A DNA stretch of 64,000 nucleotides, from positions 124,001 to 188,000 of the forward strand of contig JBEYHY010000004.1 in NCBI GenBank assembly GCA_040635515.1, in the 5' to 3' direction. The notes below the pieces were generated by a model. The model saw only the letters and a list, made by a program, of their open reading frames with translations, was not told the origin of the DNA and made no database searches. Source of the DNA: Prauserella_A sp040635515. GTDB taxonomy: Bacteria; Actinomycetota; Actinomycetes; Mycobacteriales; Pseudonocardiaceae. Shown one piece after another: positions 34,584-42,744 of the stretch. The position numbers and the translations under genes were made by a program. Positions within the stretch are counted from its first letter, which is position 1; each line of letters opens with the position of its first letter.

Positions 34584-34955
34584 ATGGTCGGGAACATCCT
34601 GATCTACCTCGGTGTCGTTGCCGGACCGACGGTGGTGTTCGCGCTCATCCTCAGACTGCCGAGGCTCATGGAGCGCATTGCCCGTCGCAGGGAGCCCGTC
34701 GCGCAGGGCATCCCTGTCGAAAAGCTGGCCGCCGACCTCCGCCGAGTACACGCCGCGTTGCAGCAGCTCGCCCCAGGTGCTCCCGCGGTCCGCCGGAGGG
34801 CGACCCACCAGGCCTACGACGCCCTGCTCGTCCAGGCTTGTACCGCCGTCGAGGTCACGCACCGGTTTGACAGCGCGCCTCAGGGCATCGAGCGCGAGGT
34901 CGAGCGGTTGCGGGTCGAGGAGAAGTTGCGCGAGGCGGGGCTCGTGATCCCGTAA
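34584..34955 (+). CDS. Small single-pass membrane protein, unknown function
   Basis: A 123-residue protein with a membrane helix at about 4-22 (ILIYLGVVAGPTVVFALIL) and a cytoplasmic helical, charged remainder. ATG 34584 is favoured over TTG two codons earlier. TACTAT lies 34572-34577, about seven bases before the ATG, so transcription may start at the start codon. It is present as an uncharacterised family in actinobacteria (family statement from memory). Nothing nearby indicates a function. Confidence 0.7.
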   Translation: MVGNILIYLGVVAGPTVVFALILRLPRLMERIARRREPVAQGIPVEKLAADLRRVHAALQQLAPGAPAVRRRATHQAYDALLVQACTAVEVTHRFDSAPQGIEREVERLRVEEKLREAGLVIP

Positions 34956-35028
34956 CGTCCGTGAGGCGGTTTTCCGATACCGGATCAAGATCGCCGATCC
35001 CCGAATTCGATGACGAACGGAGTGGCCG

Positions 35029-35490
35029 ATGAGCCGTCAAGTCCAGATCACTTTCGACGCTCACAATCCGAGAGCATTGTCGATTTTCTGGCGAGACACG
35101 CTCGGCTACATTCATCCCGCCCCGCCGGGCGCCGATCTGCCGGAAGGCGCCGACCCGCTTGCCGCATGGGACGAATTCCTTGCCAGGGCAGGCGTTCCCG
35201 AGGAGGAACGCAACATGCGGTCGGCCATTGAGGACCCGGAAGGCGGCGGTCCCCGGTTGTACTTTCAACAGGTGCCGGAGGGAAAGGTCGCCAAGAACCG
35301 GGTGCACCTCGACGTCCGTGCCGCCCCGGGGCTTGCGGGCGAGGAGCGGATGGCGCGGCTTGAGGCCGAGAGCGAGCGGCTCGTCGCGCTGGGCGCGAAG
35401 CGAGTGCGCCGCTACGAGGCGGAGCCGCCGTTCAGCGGTGGGCACATCATCATGGCCGACCCGGAGGGCAACGAGTTCTGTCTCGACTGA
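35029..35490 (+). CDS. VOC (glyoxalase/bleomycin resistance) superfamily protein
   Basis: A 153-residue protein with the paired beta-alpha-beta-beta-beta repeats of the VOC fold: QVQITFDAHNPRALSIFWRD at the start and HIIMADPEGNEFCLD at the end, with HLDVRA in the middle. Metal ligand candidates are H11 or H93 and E147. Members include lyases, dioxygenases and resistance proteins, so substrate is unknown. ATG 35029 has CGGAG about eight bases upstream. Confidence 0.88.
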   Translation: MSRQVQITFDAHNPRALSIFWRDTLGYIHPAPPGADLPEGADPLAAWDEFLARAGVPEEERNMRSAIEDPEGGGPRLYFQQVPEGKVAKNRVHLDVRAAPGLAGEERMARLEAESERLVALGAKRVRRYEAEPPFSGGHIIMADPEGNEFCLD

Positions 35491-35502
35491 TCCACGCCGG
35501 GG

Positions 35503-36726
35503 CTACCCAGGCTGATCGCGACGGCGGATCAGGTAAGCGGCCTCGGCGGTGTTGCCGGCGAGCTCGATGGCCGCGTCGTACGCGGAGCGCGCCTGCTCTA
35601 AGCCCAGGCGGCGCAGCAACTCCGCGCGGGCAGCGTGGTAGGCGTGGTAGCCGGCGAGTTTGTCCTCAAGCCGGTCGACGATCGCCAATCCTGCCTCGGG
35701 ACCGTCGAGTTCGGCGACCGCGATGGCGCGGTTGAGAGCGACGATCGGCGACGGGTCGAGGCGGACGAGCAGGTCGTAGAGGGCGACGACCTGCGACCAG
35801 TCGGTGTCGGCGACGGTCTTGGCCGAGGTGTGCACGGCGTTGATCGCCGCAAGGATCTGGTAGCGCCCCGGAGCCATTCCGGTGGCGAGTCGCTCGCGTA
35901 CCAGTCGATGTCCCTCGGCGATCAATTCCGGATTCCAGGATTCCCGGTCCTGTTCGCCGAGGGGAACCAGTTCGCCGTCCGGCGAGACCCTGGCTTCGCG
36001 GCGGGCTTCGGTGAGAAGCATCAGTGCCAGCAGCCCCGCCGCCTCGCCATCATCCGGAAGGAGAGCACGGATCAGGCGAGTGAGCCTGATCGCCTCGGCG
36101 GTCAGTTCGTCGCGCACGGGATCGGTGCGCGAGCCGGTCGCGAGGTAGCCCTCGTTGAAGACGAGGAAGAGAACGGCCAGAACACCGGAAACGCGCCGGG
36201 GGAGATCCTCCGCCGACGGCACCCGGTAAGGGATGCGTGCCGCTTTGATCTTGGCCTTGGCGCGGGTGATCCGCTGGCCCATGGTGGATTCGCGCACCAG
36301 GAACGCGCTGGCGATCTCGGACACGGTCAGTCCGCCCATCATGCGCAGTGTCAGCGCGACCCTGGCCTCCATCGCGAGCGCGGGGTGGCAGCAGGTGAAG
36401 ATCAGCCGTAGCCGCTCGTCATCGATGGCCCCGGGCGGCTCGTGCCGAGCGTTGTCGTGCACGAGCCGAGCCTCCCGGTGTTTGTCGTCGCGCTTGCCCT
36501 CGCGCCGGAGCCGATCGATGGCCTTGCGGATGGCGGTGGTGGTCAGCCAGGCGCCGGGGTTGGGGGGAACGCCGTCGGCAGGCCACCGCTCGACGGCGGC
36601 CGCGAACGTCTCGGCCGCCGCCTCCTCCGCGATGTCGAGGTCACCGAAACGCCTGGTCAGCACGGCGACCAGGCGTGCCCACTCCGCCCGATGGGCGAGG
36701 GTGACCGCTTCCCTGCCGCCGTTCAC
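35503..36726 (-). CDS. ECF42-type RNA polymerase sigma factor with SnoaL/TPR-like C-terminal extension
   Basis: A 407-residue sigma factor. Region 2 (about 12-75) has DIAEEAAAETFAAAVERWPA and the promoter-melting WLTTTAIRKAIDRLRR; region 4 (about 110-170) has LTVSEIASAFLVRESTMGQR. Residues 180-407 are the helical DUF6596/TPR-like extension of the YCII-linked group, which replaces an anti-sigma factor (known). GTG 36726 overlaps the YCII gene stop by four bases. It is last in the DHFR-YCII-sigma operon and is expected to be autoregulated. Confidence 0.93.
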   Translation of the reverse strand: MNGGREAVTLAHRAEWARLVAVLTRRFGDLDIAEEAAAETFAAAVERWPADGVPPNPGAWLTTTAIRKAIDRLRREGKRDDKHREARLVHDNARHEPPGAIDDERLRLIFTCCHPALAMEARVALTLRMMGGLTVSEIASAFLVRESTMGQRITRAKAKIKAARIPYRVPSAEDLPRRVSGVLAVLFLVFNEGYLATGSRTDPVRDELTAEAIRLTRLIRALLPDDGEAAGLLALMLLTEARREARVSPDGELVPLGEQDRESWNPELIAEGHRLVRERLATGMAPGRYQILAAINAVHTSAKTVADTDWSQVVALYDLLVRLDPSPIVALNRAIAVAELDGPEAGLAIVDRLEDKLAGYHAYHAARAELLRRLGLEQARSAYDAAIELAGNTAEAAYLIRRRDQPG

Positions 36727-37046
36727 AGGAACGGCCGCACCTCGACCCTCCGGTTGCAGTGCTTGGCCCCTTCGGCGGCGAGTGCGAGTGCCACGTCGAG
36801 ATCGGGCGCCTCGATGACCCAGAAGCCCGCGAGGAATTCCTTCGATTCGAGGAAGGGGCCGTCGGTGAACATCGGCTCCCCGTCCCTGTTGTCGATGACC
36901 GTTGCCGTACTCGGCGCGTTGAGGCCACCGGCGAAGACCCAGTGCCCCTCGGCGACGAGCCGGTCGTTGAACGCGTTGATCGCCGACATTTCGTCAGGGG
37001 TGGCCGAGCCGGTCTTGTCGTCGATCACGGAGACCAGATACTGCAT
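36723..37046 (-). CDS. YCII family (DGPF) protein
   Basis: A 107-residue dimeric alpha/beta-barrel protein of the YciI group. The DGPF motif is present in MFTDGPFLESKEFLAGFWVI. GAGGAG lies about twelve bases before ATG 37046. YCII genes are coupled to ECF42 sigma genes (known); a sensing or modifying role is inferred. It lies 26 bases after the DHFR-like gene and overlaps the sigma gene. Confidence 0.93.
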   Translation of the reverse strand: MQYLVSVIDDKTGSATPDEMSAINAFNDRLVAEGHWVFAGGLNAPSTATVIDNRDGEPMFTDGPFLESKEFLAGFWVIEAPDLDVALALAAEGAKHCNRRVEVRPFL

Positions 37047-37072
37047 CTGGGGATCAACTCCTCTGTGGTGCC

Positions 37073-37687
37073 TCAGGCCGCATATCGCGGGCGTCCGCTC
37101 GGCCGGTAAACCTGGAACGTTACCCCCTGCGGCGTGGCTCGCGAGCTGACCAGGTCGAGCGCCTTGTCCGGACCGGATTCGGGGAACAGCCGCCTGCCCT
37201 GTCCGACGATCACCGGATAGGTGAGCAGCGTGAGCTCGTCGACAAGGTCGTTGTCGAGTAGCCAGCGAATCAGCAGGCCGCTGCCGTGGACCTGTAGCTC
37301 GCCTCCCCGCTCTGCCTTCAGTGCGCGGATACCGGCCGCGAGGTCGCCGGAGAGCACGGTGGTTTCCGCCCACTTCGGATCGGTGAGTATGCTCGACGCG
37401 ACGTACTTGGGCCGGGTGTTCAACGCATGCCAGACGAGCTCCCAGTCCGGGATCGCCTCGATCGGCCACGATCCCCAGGAACCGGCGAAGATCTCGTAGG
37501 TCCGCCGCCCGAACAGGAACGCGTCGGCGCGCCGATAGGTCTCGTTGATGAACTCCCTGGTTTCGCCGACGCCCTTCTCCATGACCCATCCGCCGCGCTC
37601 GAAACCGCCCCTGCGGTCCTCGTCCTGCCCGCCGCAGCCCTGCATCACTCCATCGACGGTGACCTGTGTCAGTGTCGTCAGTTTCAT
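37073..37687 (-). CDS. Dihydrofolate reductase/RibD C-terminal family protein
   Basis: A 204-residue NADPH-dependent reductase-fold protein. RibD_C motifs: MKLTTLTQVTVDGVMQG at the start, LFGRRTYEIFAGSWG, and LTLLTYPVIVGQGRRLFPE. Unlike true riboflavin RibD it has no deaminase domain. ATG 37687 has GGAGGAG eight bases upstream. It opens the operon with YCII and the ECF sigma factor; such reductases are common targets or partners of ECF42 systems. Substrate unknown. Confidence 0.92.
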   Translation of the reverse strand: MKLTTLTQVTVDGVMQGCGGQDEDRRGGFERGGWVMEKGVGETREFINETYRRADAFLFGRRTYEIFAGSWGSWPIEAIPDWELVWHALNTRPKYVASSILTDPKWAETTVLSGDLAAGIRALKAERGGELQVHGSGLLIRWLLDNDLVDELTLLTYPVIVGQGRRLFPESGPDKALDLVSSRATPQGVTFQVYRPSGRPRYAA

Positions 37688-37833
37688 GGTCTCGGCTCCT
37701 CCGGATCGGGGTGCCCCTTCGCGGGGGCTTTTCACCTCCTCCACGAACACCCCTGCCCCGATCCGACACCACCTCCGGATTTTCTTTCTCAGAAGGTGAC
37801 TCGGGGAGGCGCAGGAAACGGTGCGCTGACCGG

Positions 37834-39231
37834 CTACTCCGGCGCCAGATCGGTGAACCGGCTGTAGTGGAGCTGGTGCGCCACGCTGATGGTGCTCGTC
37901 GGACCGGCCCTGTGCTTCGCCAAGATCAAATCGGCCTCGCCCGCCCTGGGATCGTCCCTTTCCCACGCGTCGGGGCGATGGATCAGCATCACCATGTCGG
38001 CGTCCTGCTCAAGTGAGCCTGATTCACGAAGGTCGGCGAGCATCGGCCGCTTGTCGGTCCGCTGTTCCGGGCCACGGTTGAGCTGACTGATCGCGATGAC
38101 CGGCACTTCGAGTTCCTTCGCCAGCAGCTTGAGATGCCGGGAGAACTCCGATACCTCCTGCTGCCTCGACTCCACTCGCTTCCCCGATGTCATGAGCTGC
38201 AGATAGTCGAGGACGACCAGCTTCAGGTCGTTGCGCTGCTTGAGCCGCCGCGCCTTCGCGCGGATTTCCATCATGGTGAGGTTGGGCGAGTCGTCGACGA
38301 ACAGCGGTGCCTCGCTGATCTCGCTCATCCGCCTCGCCAGCCGGGTCCAGTCGTCGTCGGACATCTTGCCGCCGCGCATGTCGGCCAGCCTGATGCGGGC
38401 TTCCGCCGAGAGCATGCGCATGACGATCTCGGTGCGGCTCATCTCCAGCGAGAAGATCACGCTGGTCATGCCGTGCCTGATCGAGCAGGACCTCGCGAAG
38501 TCGAGACCAAGGGTCGATTTACCGACACCGGGCCGTGCGGCGACGATGACCATCTGGCCCGCGTGCAAACCGTTGGTCACCTCGTCGAGGTCGACGAATC
38601 CGGTGGGGATGCCCTGTGCCGTTCCGCCTCGGGACGCGATCGCGTCGATCTCGTCCATGGTGGGTTGCAGCAGTTCTTCGAGCGCGACGTAGTCCTCACT
38701 CGTCCGCCGCTCGGTGACCTCGTAGATCGCGGCCTGCGCCCGGTCGACGACCTCGTTGACGTCTCCACCGTCGGTGCCGTCGGCGCCGTAGCCGTACTGG
38801 ACGATGCGAGTGCCTGCCTCGACGAGCCTGCGGAGGATGGCTTTCTCGGCAACGATCTGCGCGTAGTAACCGGCGTTGGCGGCCGTCGGCACGGTGGCGA
38901 TGAGGGTGTGCAGGTACGGCGCACCGCCGACCCGCGCCAGTTCATTACGGCGTTCCAGCTCGGCCGACACGGTGATCGGGTCGGCGGGTTCTCCCCTGCC
39001 GTAGAGATCGAGGATGCAGTCGTAGACGGCCTGGTGAGCCGGGCGGTAGAAGTCGCCCGGCCGCAGCACCTCGACGACATCGGCGATCGCGTCCTTGGAC
39101 AGCAGCATGCCGCCGAGTACGGATTGTTCCGCGGGGACGTCCTGGGGCGGTTGACGATCGAATCCGCCTTGTTGCTCGGACGGTGGGTACGCGGGGCTGC
39201 GGTCGTCGGTGATCGCCACCGGTGCAGGCAC
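37834..39231 (-). CDS. dnaB: Replicative DNA helicase DnaB
   Basis: A 465-residue hexameric helicase that unwinds DNA ahead of the replication fork. The N-terminal DnaB domain (about 28-130) starts PPQDVPAEQSVLGGMLLS; the RecA-like ATPase has Walker A ARPGVGKST, Walker B LVVLDYLQLM, and motif H4 ISQLNRGPEQR. No intein interrupts it, unlike M. tuberculosis dnaB. It lies, as usual, near rplI/ssb, here separated by an EspG/PPE/WXG cassette. The upstream region has DnaA-like boxes. Confidence 0.97.
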   Translation of the reverse strand: MPAPVAITDDRSPAYPPSEQQGGFDRQPPQDVPAEQSVLGGMLLSKDAIADVVEVLRPGDFYRPAHQAVYDCILDLYGRGEPADPITVSAELERRNELARVGGAPYLHTLIATVPTAANAGYYAQIVAEKAILRRLVEAGTRIVQYGYGADGTDGGDVNEVVDRAQAAIYEVTERRTSEDYVALEELLQPTMDEIDAIASRGGTAQGIPTGFVDLDEVTNGLHAGQMVIVAARPGVGKSTLGLDFARSCSIRHGMTSVIFSLEMSRTEIVMRMLSAEARIRLADMRGGKMSDDDWTRLARRMSEISEAPLFVDDSPNLTMMEIRAKARRLKQRNDLKLVVLDYLQLMTSGKRVESRQQEVSEFSRHLKLLAKELEVPVIAISQLNRGPEQRTDKRPMLADLRESGSLEQDADMVMLIHRPDAWERDDPRAGEADLILAKHRAGPTSTISVAHQLHYSRFTDLAPE

Positions 39232-39655
39232 CTCCTCAGTATCGGATATCGAACATGCGTTCGATTCTAGCGGAAATCGGTGGCTGCCTTTCGGCGCCGG
39301 AGGGGCCTCGGTTCGGGCGCCGTCGGAGCACGCTAGATCGCCCGGAAGGACCAGCGCAATCCTGGCTGTGGATCATGCTGTGGACAACTTGTTGATGGAG
39401 TGCCGCAACCAATCACAGGCCTGTTGATACCTGTGTACAACTTGGGGATGACTTGTGTTTGCATGACGAAAACCCCTGGTAGAAGCCTGTGAGTAAGGTG
39501 TGGAGAACTTTGTTGTAAGCCATGCGGCGTGTCGCATCGAGTTGGTACATCGGCGTGTCGCACATGGCTCTTGTCACCAGGGTGCGCGCCGACCTGTGGA
39601 TGAAAGCTACCGAGCGTTTCGTGGGACCCCATTGGGCTGAACGAGTGGCCGGTGC
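39232..39655. other. 424-base region upstream of dnaB without a gene
   Basis: No plausible ORF. AT content is higher than around it from about 39360 to 39560. It holds five DnaA-box-like sequences on one strand (see next entry) and probably the dnaB promoter and the end of the EspG transcript. No terminator hairpin was found for the EspG gene. Confidence 0.6.
39367..39603 (-). other. DnaA-box-like cluster upstream of dnaB
   Basis: Five copies, all in the same direction (written TGTGGA-type on the plus strand): 39367-39375 (one mismatch), 39379-39387 (exact TTGTCCACA on the minus strand), 39432-39440, 39499-39507 and 39595-39603 (each one mismatch). The first two lie three bases apart. Such density is not expected by chance in GC-rich DNA. 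Function may be control of dnaB by DnaA or a DnaA-titrating locus; both are inferred. Confidence 0.6.
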
Positions 39656-40444
39656 TCAGCTCAGGGGAAGCCTGCCCAGTGCGTTCCGTAACCGGTCCAC
39701 GATGACCTGGGTCGTACCCGGGGTGAACGCGATCGCCGGCTCTCCGCTGCCGGGAATCTCCTCGGTCAGCCACCTGCCCTCGTTCGTGTCGATGTAGTTC
39801 ACCGGCCGGTCGACGCGCTCCCTGCGGCCGGAGGCGCCCCGCGCCGCGACGTAGAGACTTCCCCCGCCGAGTCGCGGCAGCGCCAGCAATCTGCGCAGTT
39901 CGTCCGCTTCCTGGTTCGCCTGCGAAGGAGTACCGCCGCGCAGCACCGCGAAGTCCTCGTGCGCGCCAGGTCGACCGCCGGTGAGCGCGCTCTTCGGTAC
40001 GAGCATCCGGTGACCACGCCCAGGACGTAGCCGAGGAATCTGCGCGAGGAAATTGTCGATGAGCTCATCGGGACGCAGGGAAACGAGCACGATCCCCTCG
40101 TGCTTGGTATTACGGGCCAGCACGAAACCTTCGGCACCCGCACCACCGGCGAGCAGCGTGTAGGACAGCGCCTTGCCGTCGTAGCCTCCGTCGATCCAGG
40201 CGTAGTACTCGATGGACGGCCTCGCGACGGCGTCGATCGTCGCGATCAAGCCGCTGTCGACACCGCCGCGACCCAGCAGTCCGTACCGCCGCAGTTCGGC
40301 GTTGGCCTTCTCGTCGGCCCTGCGCCGTGCGCCGCTGCCCTCCCACACCCGGGTCCTCGCGAGCACGGAATGCGGCTGGGCTCCCCTGCGGCGGATGAGA
40401 TTGAGCAGCGTGCTGGTCGTCAACGTGACCTGGCGATCGAGCAC
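39656..40444 (-). CDS. EspG family ESX secretion-associated chaperone
   Basis: A 262-residue cytosolic chaperone of the EspG family, which binds PPE-type substrates of type VII secretion (known for mycobacteria). The fold outline is visible in YYAWIDGGYDGKALSYTLL, AEGFVLARNTKHEGIVLVSL and a C-terminal ITFTPGTTQVIVDRL-like segment (AIAFTPGTTQVIVDRL). It lies 28 bases downstream of the PPE-like gene, its probable client. No EccB, EccC, EccD or MycP gene is near, so the secretion machinery must be elsewhere. Confidence 0.9.
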   Translation of the reverse strand: MLDRQVTLTTSTLLNLIRRRGAQPHSVLARTRVWEGSGARRRADEKANAELRRYGLLGRGGVDSGLIATIDAVARPSIEYYAWIDGGYDGKALSYTLLAGGAGAEGFVLARNTKHEGIVLVSLRPDELIDNFLAQIPRLRPGRGHRMLVPKSALTGGRPGAHEDFAVLRGGTPSQANQEADELRRLLALPRLGGGSLYVAARGASGRRERVDRPVNYIDTNEGRWLTEEIPGSGEPAIAFTPGTTQVIVDRLRNALGRLPLS

Positions 40445-40472
40445 CGTCCGTGTCCTTTGCTTTCGTTACCGG

Positions 40473-41495
40473 CTACTCGCCGATCACCGGAGGTGCGGTC
40501 AGCTCGTCGGTGCCGAACAGCGTGTTTCCGTCTTCCTCGACGAGGAACCTCGATATCCGGTCCTCGTCTCCGCCTCCCTGACCGCGACCGGCACCCGCGC
40601 CACCCATCGGCATTCCCCCGCCCATGCCACCGCGCACGTCGGAACTCGCCGAGGCGCCGCCGGTGGTGCCGGGCCGCTGCTCCGTCTCCGGTGCCGCGGC
40701 CCCGGTCGAGACTTCCGCGCCGCCCGGACCGAAACCCGCTCCCGGGCCGAAGCCTGCCGGGTTCCCGATCCCGCCACCTCCGCCGCGATCGTTGTCCGAT
40801 CTGGGCGCCCCACTGGCCGACCCGGCAGCACTGACGTTGTCGTCGAGGGCGGAGTAGGACGGCAGGTGCTCACCGTTGGCCGAACTCGCCTCGAAGTACT
40901 CGTTGAACGCGTCGAGGTTGGCTTGGGCCCTGACGTTGTAGTCCTGGATCGCCCTGTCCGTATCGGTTTCCCACGGCGTGATCGTGTTGAGGAACCCACT
41001 GCTGGGCGGCTCCGCCGGGATCTCCCGCACCTTGTCGTGGATGTCGTTGAACGCAAGGCTCTGCTCGCCGAGATACGTGTCGCTTTCCTGAAGCTTGTCG
41101 TACGCGTCGGCCAGCCACTCCTTGAGCGGAGGCGCCCCCGACTTCGCGGCGTCGGCGGTCTCGCCCTGCCACGCGTTGTCCATGAGCGTGCTCAGTTCGT
41201 CGAGCTGAGCCATGCGCTGTCCGCAGGCCTGTCGCAACGCGGCGGCCGAACTCTGTCCTTCGTCCAGCGAAGTGCTGCCTGGACCGGAGGTGATCCGTTC
41301 CCAGATCTGGTAGGCGTCGATGGTGCGTTCCGCGTCGCTTACCGCGTACTCACTCGCGTGTTCCTGAGTCAGCGCGCCGTAGGTGGCCGCCCCGGCGACG
41401 ATCGGCAGGAGAAACATCACCACGTCGATCAACCCCCCACTGCGGCCTGGCCCCCATCGGCCTTCATGCCAGTTGTTCGGCGGAAGCGGCGACAT
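40473..41495 (-). CDS. PPE/WXG-like ESX substrate with Gly-rich C-terminus
   Basis: A 340-residue protein. A helical-hairpin region (about 60-215) carries NAWQGETADAAKSG, a WXG-type turn, and TITPWETDTDRAIQDYN. The C-terminal 130 residues are Gly/Ala-rich with GFGPGAGFGPGG repeats and MGGGMPMGGAGAGRGQGGG. A hydrophobic segment at about 22-40 (DVVMFLLPIVAGAATYGALT) is unusual for such substrates. Start is uncertain: ATG 41495 overlaps the upstream gene by 32 bases; GTG 41423 after GGGGGG is an alternative. It follows a WXG-like gene and precedes espG. Confidence 0.72.
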   Translation of the reverse strand: MSPLPPNNWHEGRWGPGRSGGLIDVVMFLLPIVAGAATYGALTQEHASEYAVSDAERTIDAYQIWERITSGPGSTSLDEGQSSAAALRQACGQRMAQLDELSTLMDNAWQGETADAAKSGAPPLKEWLADAYDKLQESDTYLGEQSLAFNDIHDKVREIPAEPPSSGFLNTITPWETDTDRAIQDYNVRAQANLDAFNEYFEASSANGEHLPSYSALDDNVSAAGSASGAPRSDNDRGGGGGIGNPAGFGPGAGFGPGGAEVSTGAAAPETEQRPGTTGGASASSDVRGGMGGGMPMGGAGAGRGQGGGDEDRISRFLVEEDGNTLFGTDELTAPPVIGE

Positions 41496-41838
41496 CGCCG
41501 CTCGACAATTCTTCCCGATTGCGGATGCGTTGTTGCGCGGCTTTCAGAGTGTCGATGTAGTCGCCGACGTATTCGCGCATCTTCTTGTTGGCTTCAAGGA
41601 AGCCCTCACCGGAAGGATTGGCGAGATCGGTGAAGTCGCCGCTGGCGAATTCGAGGCCGGGTGCTTCGATGTTCGCCATGCGTTCCGCGTGGTACCGATC
41701 TTCTTCGAGGGAATCTCGAAACGCTTCCCACCGCTGGATCGCGCTCGTCAGTTTGTCGGCGTCGAACCGGAATCCGCCGCCCGACGACGAGGGCGAGACG
41801 CTCACTGTTTCCGGGAAGCTGTCCCGCGCGTCGCCCAT
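41464..41838 (-). CDS. Small WXG100-like helical protein
   Basis: A 124-residue mostly helical protein with two long helices around NPSGEGFLEANKKMREYV; the WXG turn is replaced by PSGEGF. It resembles small partners encoded before PPE-like genes in actinobacteria (weak similarity by pattern). ATG 41838 follows AAGGGGGATCCGGGG; an upstream in-frame start would give a 140-residue form with a cysteine. Probably heterodimer partner of the next protein. Confidence 0.6.
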   Translation of the reverse strand: MGDARDSFPETVSVSPSSSGGGFRFDADKLTSAIQRWEAFRDSLEEDRYHAERMANIEAPGLEFASGDFTDLANPSGEGFLEANKKMREYVGDYIDTLKAAQQRIRNREELSSGDVAASAEQLA

Positions 41839-41921
41839 TACCCCGGATCCCCCTTGTTCGCACTCGGCGCGAACCAGTTTCCTCAAGGCGACGAGTGAGC
41901 GTCAAGCCGTTCCGCTGACGA

Positions 41922-41958
41922 CAACGGCGGGACCCCGTTTCCGGGCGTCCCGCCGTTG
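41922..41958 (-). terminator. Hairpin terminator after rplI
   Basis: A 12-base stem CAACGGCGGGAC (41922-41933) with 41947-41958 plus an inner CCCG/CGGG pair. It has no T-run on the minus strand, so it may act as a GC-type terminator or transcript stabiliser at the end of the rpsF-ssb-rpsR-rplI operon. Confidence 0.65.
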
Positions 41959-41991
41959 AGGTGAAGCCGAGCTTCGAAGTGACGACCGCGA

Positions 41992-42447
41992 CTACTGCGC
42001 GACGACCTCGATGCGGACGTCGGCAGTCACGTTCGGGTGCAGCTTGGCGCTGACCGCGTGCTTGCCGAGCGTCTTGATGTGCTCGCCGAGCTCGATGGAC
42101 CGCTTGTCGAGCAGCGGGCCACCGGCCGCCTTGATGGCGGTCACGACGTCGTTGGTGGTCACGGAGCCGAAGAGCTTCTGGGAGCCCTCCGCGGCCTTGG
42201 CGCTGAGCTGGATGGCGCCGAGGCCCTCCAGCTTCGCCTTGACCTCCTTGGCGTGGTCGAGGTCGCGGATGCGACGCGACTCCTGCGCCCTGCGGATGGT
42301 GCGGATGTTCTTCTCGGCACCCTTTGTCGCCGTGATCGCGAAGCCACGGGGCAACAGGTAGTTGCGTGCGTAGCCGTCCTTGACCTCGACGATGTCACCG
42401 GGACCACCGAGGTTCGCGACATCGGTCGTCAGAATGATCTTTGCCAT
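41992..42447 (-). CDS. rplI: 50S ribosomal protein L9
   Basis: A 151-residue two-domain ribosomal protein binding 23S rRNA. N-terminal MAKIILTTDVANLGGPGDIV and the KDGYARNYLLPRGFA signature are present, then a long connecting helix (about 45-75) and the C-terminal domain ending VTADVRIEVVAQ. ATG 42447 has GGGAGTAGGA upstream. Last gene of the rpsF-ssb-rpsR-rplI operon. Confidence 0.97.
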   Translation of the reverse strand: MAKIILTTDVANLGGPGDIVEVKDGYARNYLLPRGFAITATKGAEKNIRTIRRAQESRRIRDLDHAKEVKAKLEGLGAIQLSAKAAEGSQKLFGSVTTNDVVTAIKAAGGPLLDKRSIELGEHIKTLGKHAVSAKLHPNVTADVRIEVVAQ

Positions 42448-42462
42448 GTCCTACTCCCTCTC

Positions 42463-42711
42463 TCAGCGCGCGGTCGAGGTGTAGGGCAGCAGCGCCATCT
42501 CGCGGGAGTTCTTGACCGCGATGGCGATGTCGCGCTGGTGCTGGCTGCAGTTGCCGGTGACCCTGCGGGCCCTGATCTTGCCGCGGTCGGAGATGTACTT
42601 CCGCAGCAGGTTGGTGTCCTTGTAGTCGATGTGCTCGGGGTGGCCCTGCTTCTCGGCCTTGCAGAACACGCAGACTTTCTTCTTCGGCTTACGAATGGGT
42701 GGCTTGGCCAC
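42463..42711 (-). CDS. rpsR: 30S ribosomal protein S18
   Basis: An 82-residue ribosomal protein. S18 features: CVFCKAEKQGHPEHIDYKD, then LLRKYISDRGKIRARRVTGN and a C-terminal basic tail. The CxxC pair at the N-terminus (C15, C18) marks the zinc-binding (C+) form, the type that is replaced under zinc limitation by a zinc-free paralogue in actinobacteria (known). GTG 42711 follows AGGAGTACACA. Between ssb and rplI. Confidence 0.96.
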   Translation of the reverse strand: MAKPPIRKPKKKVCVFCKAEKQGHPEHIDYKDTNLLRKYISDRGKIRARRVTGNCSQHQRDIAIAVKNSREMALLPYTSTAR

Positions 42712-42744
42712 TGTGTACTCCTGGGGAACGATTCTTGTGGTTGC

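Noticed and set aside
37834..39231. Intein in dnaB
   Set aside because: M. tuberculosis dnaB has one, but this gene has normal length with uninterrupted Walker A and B regions.
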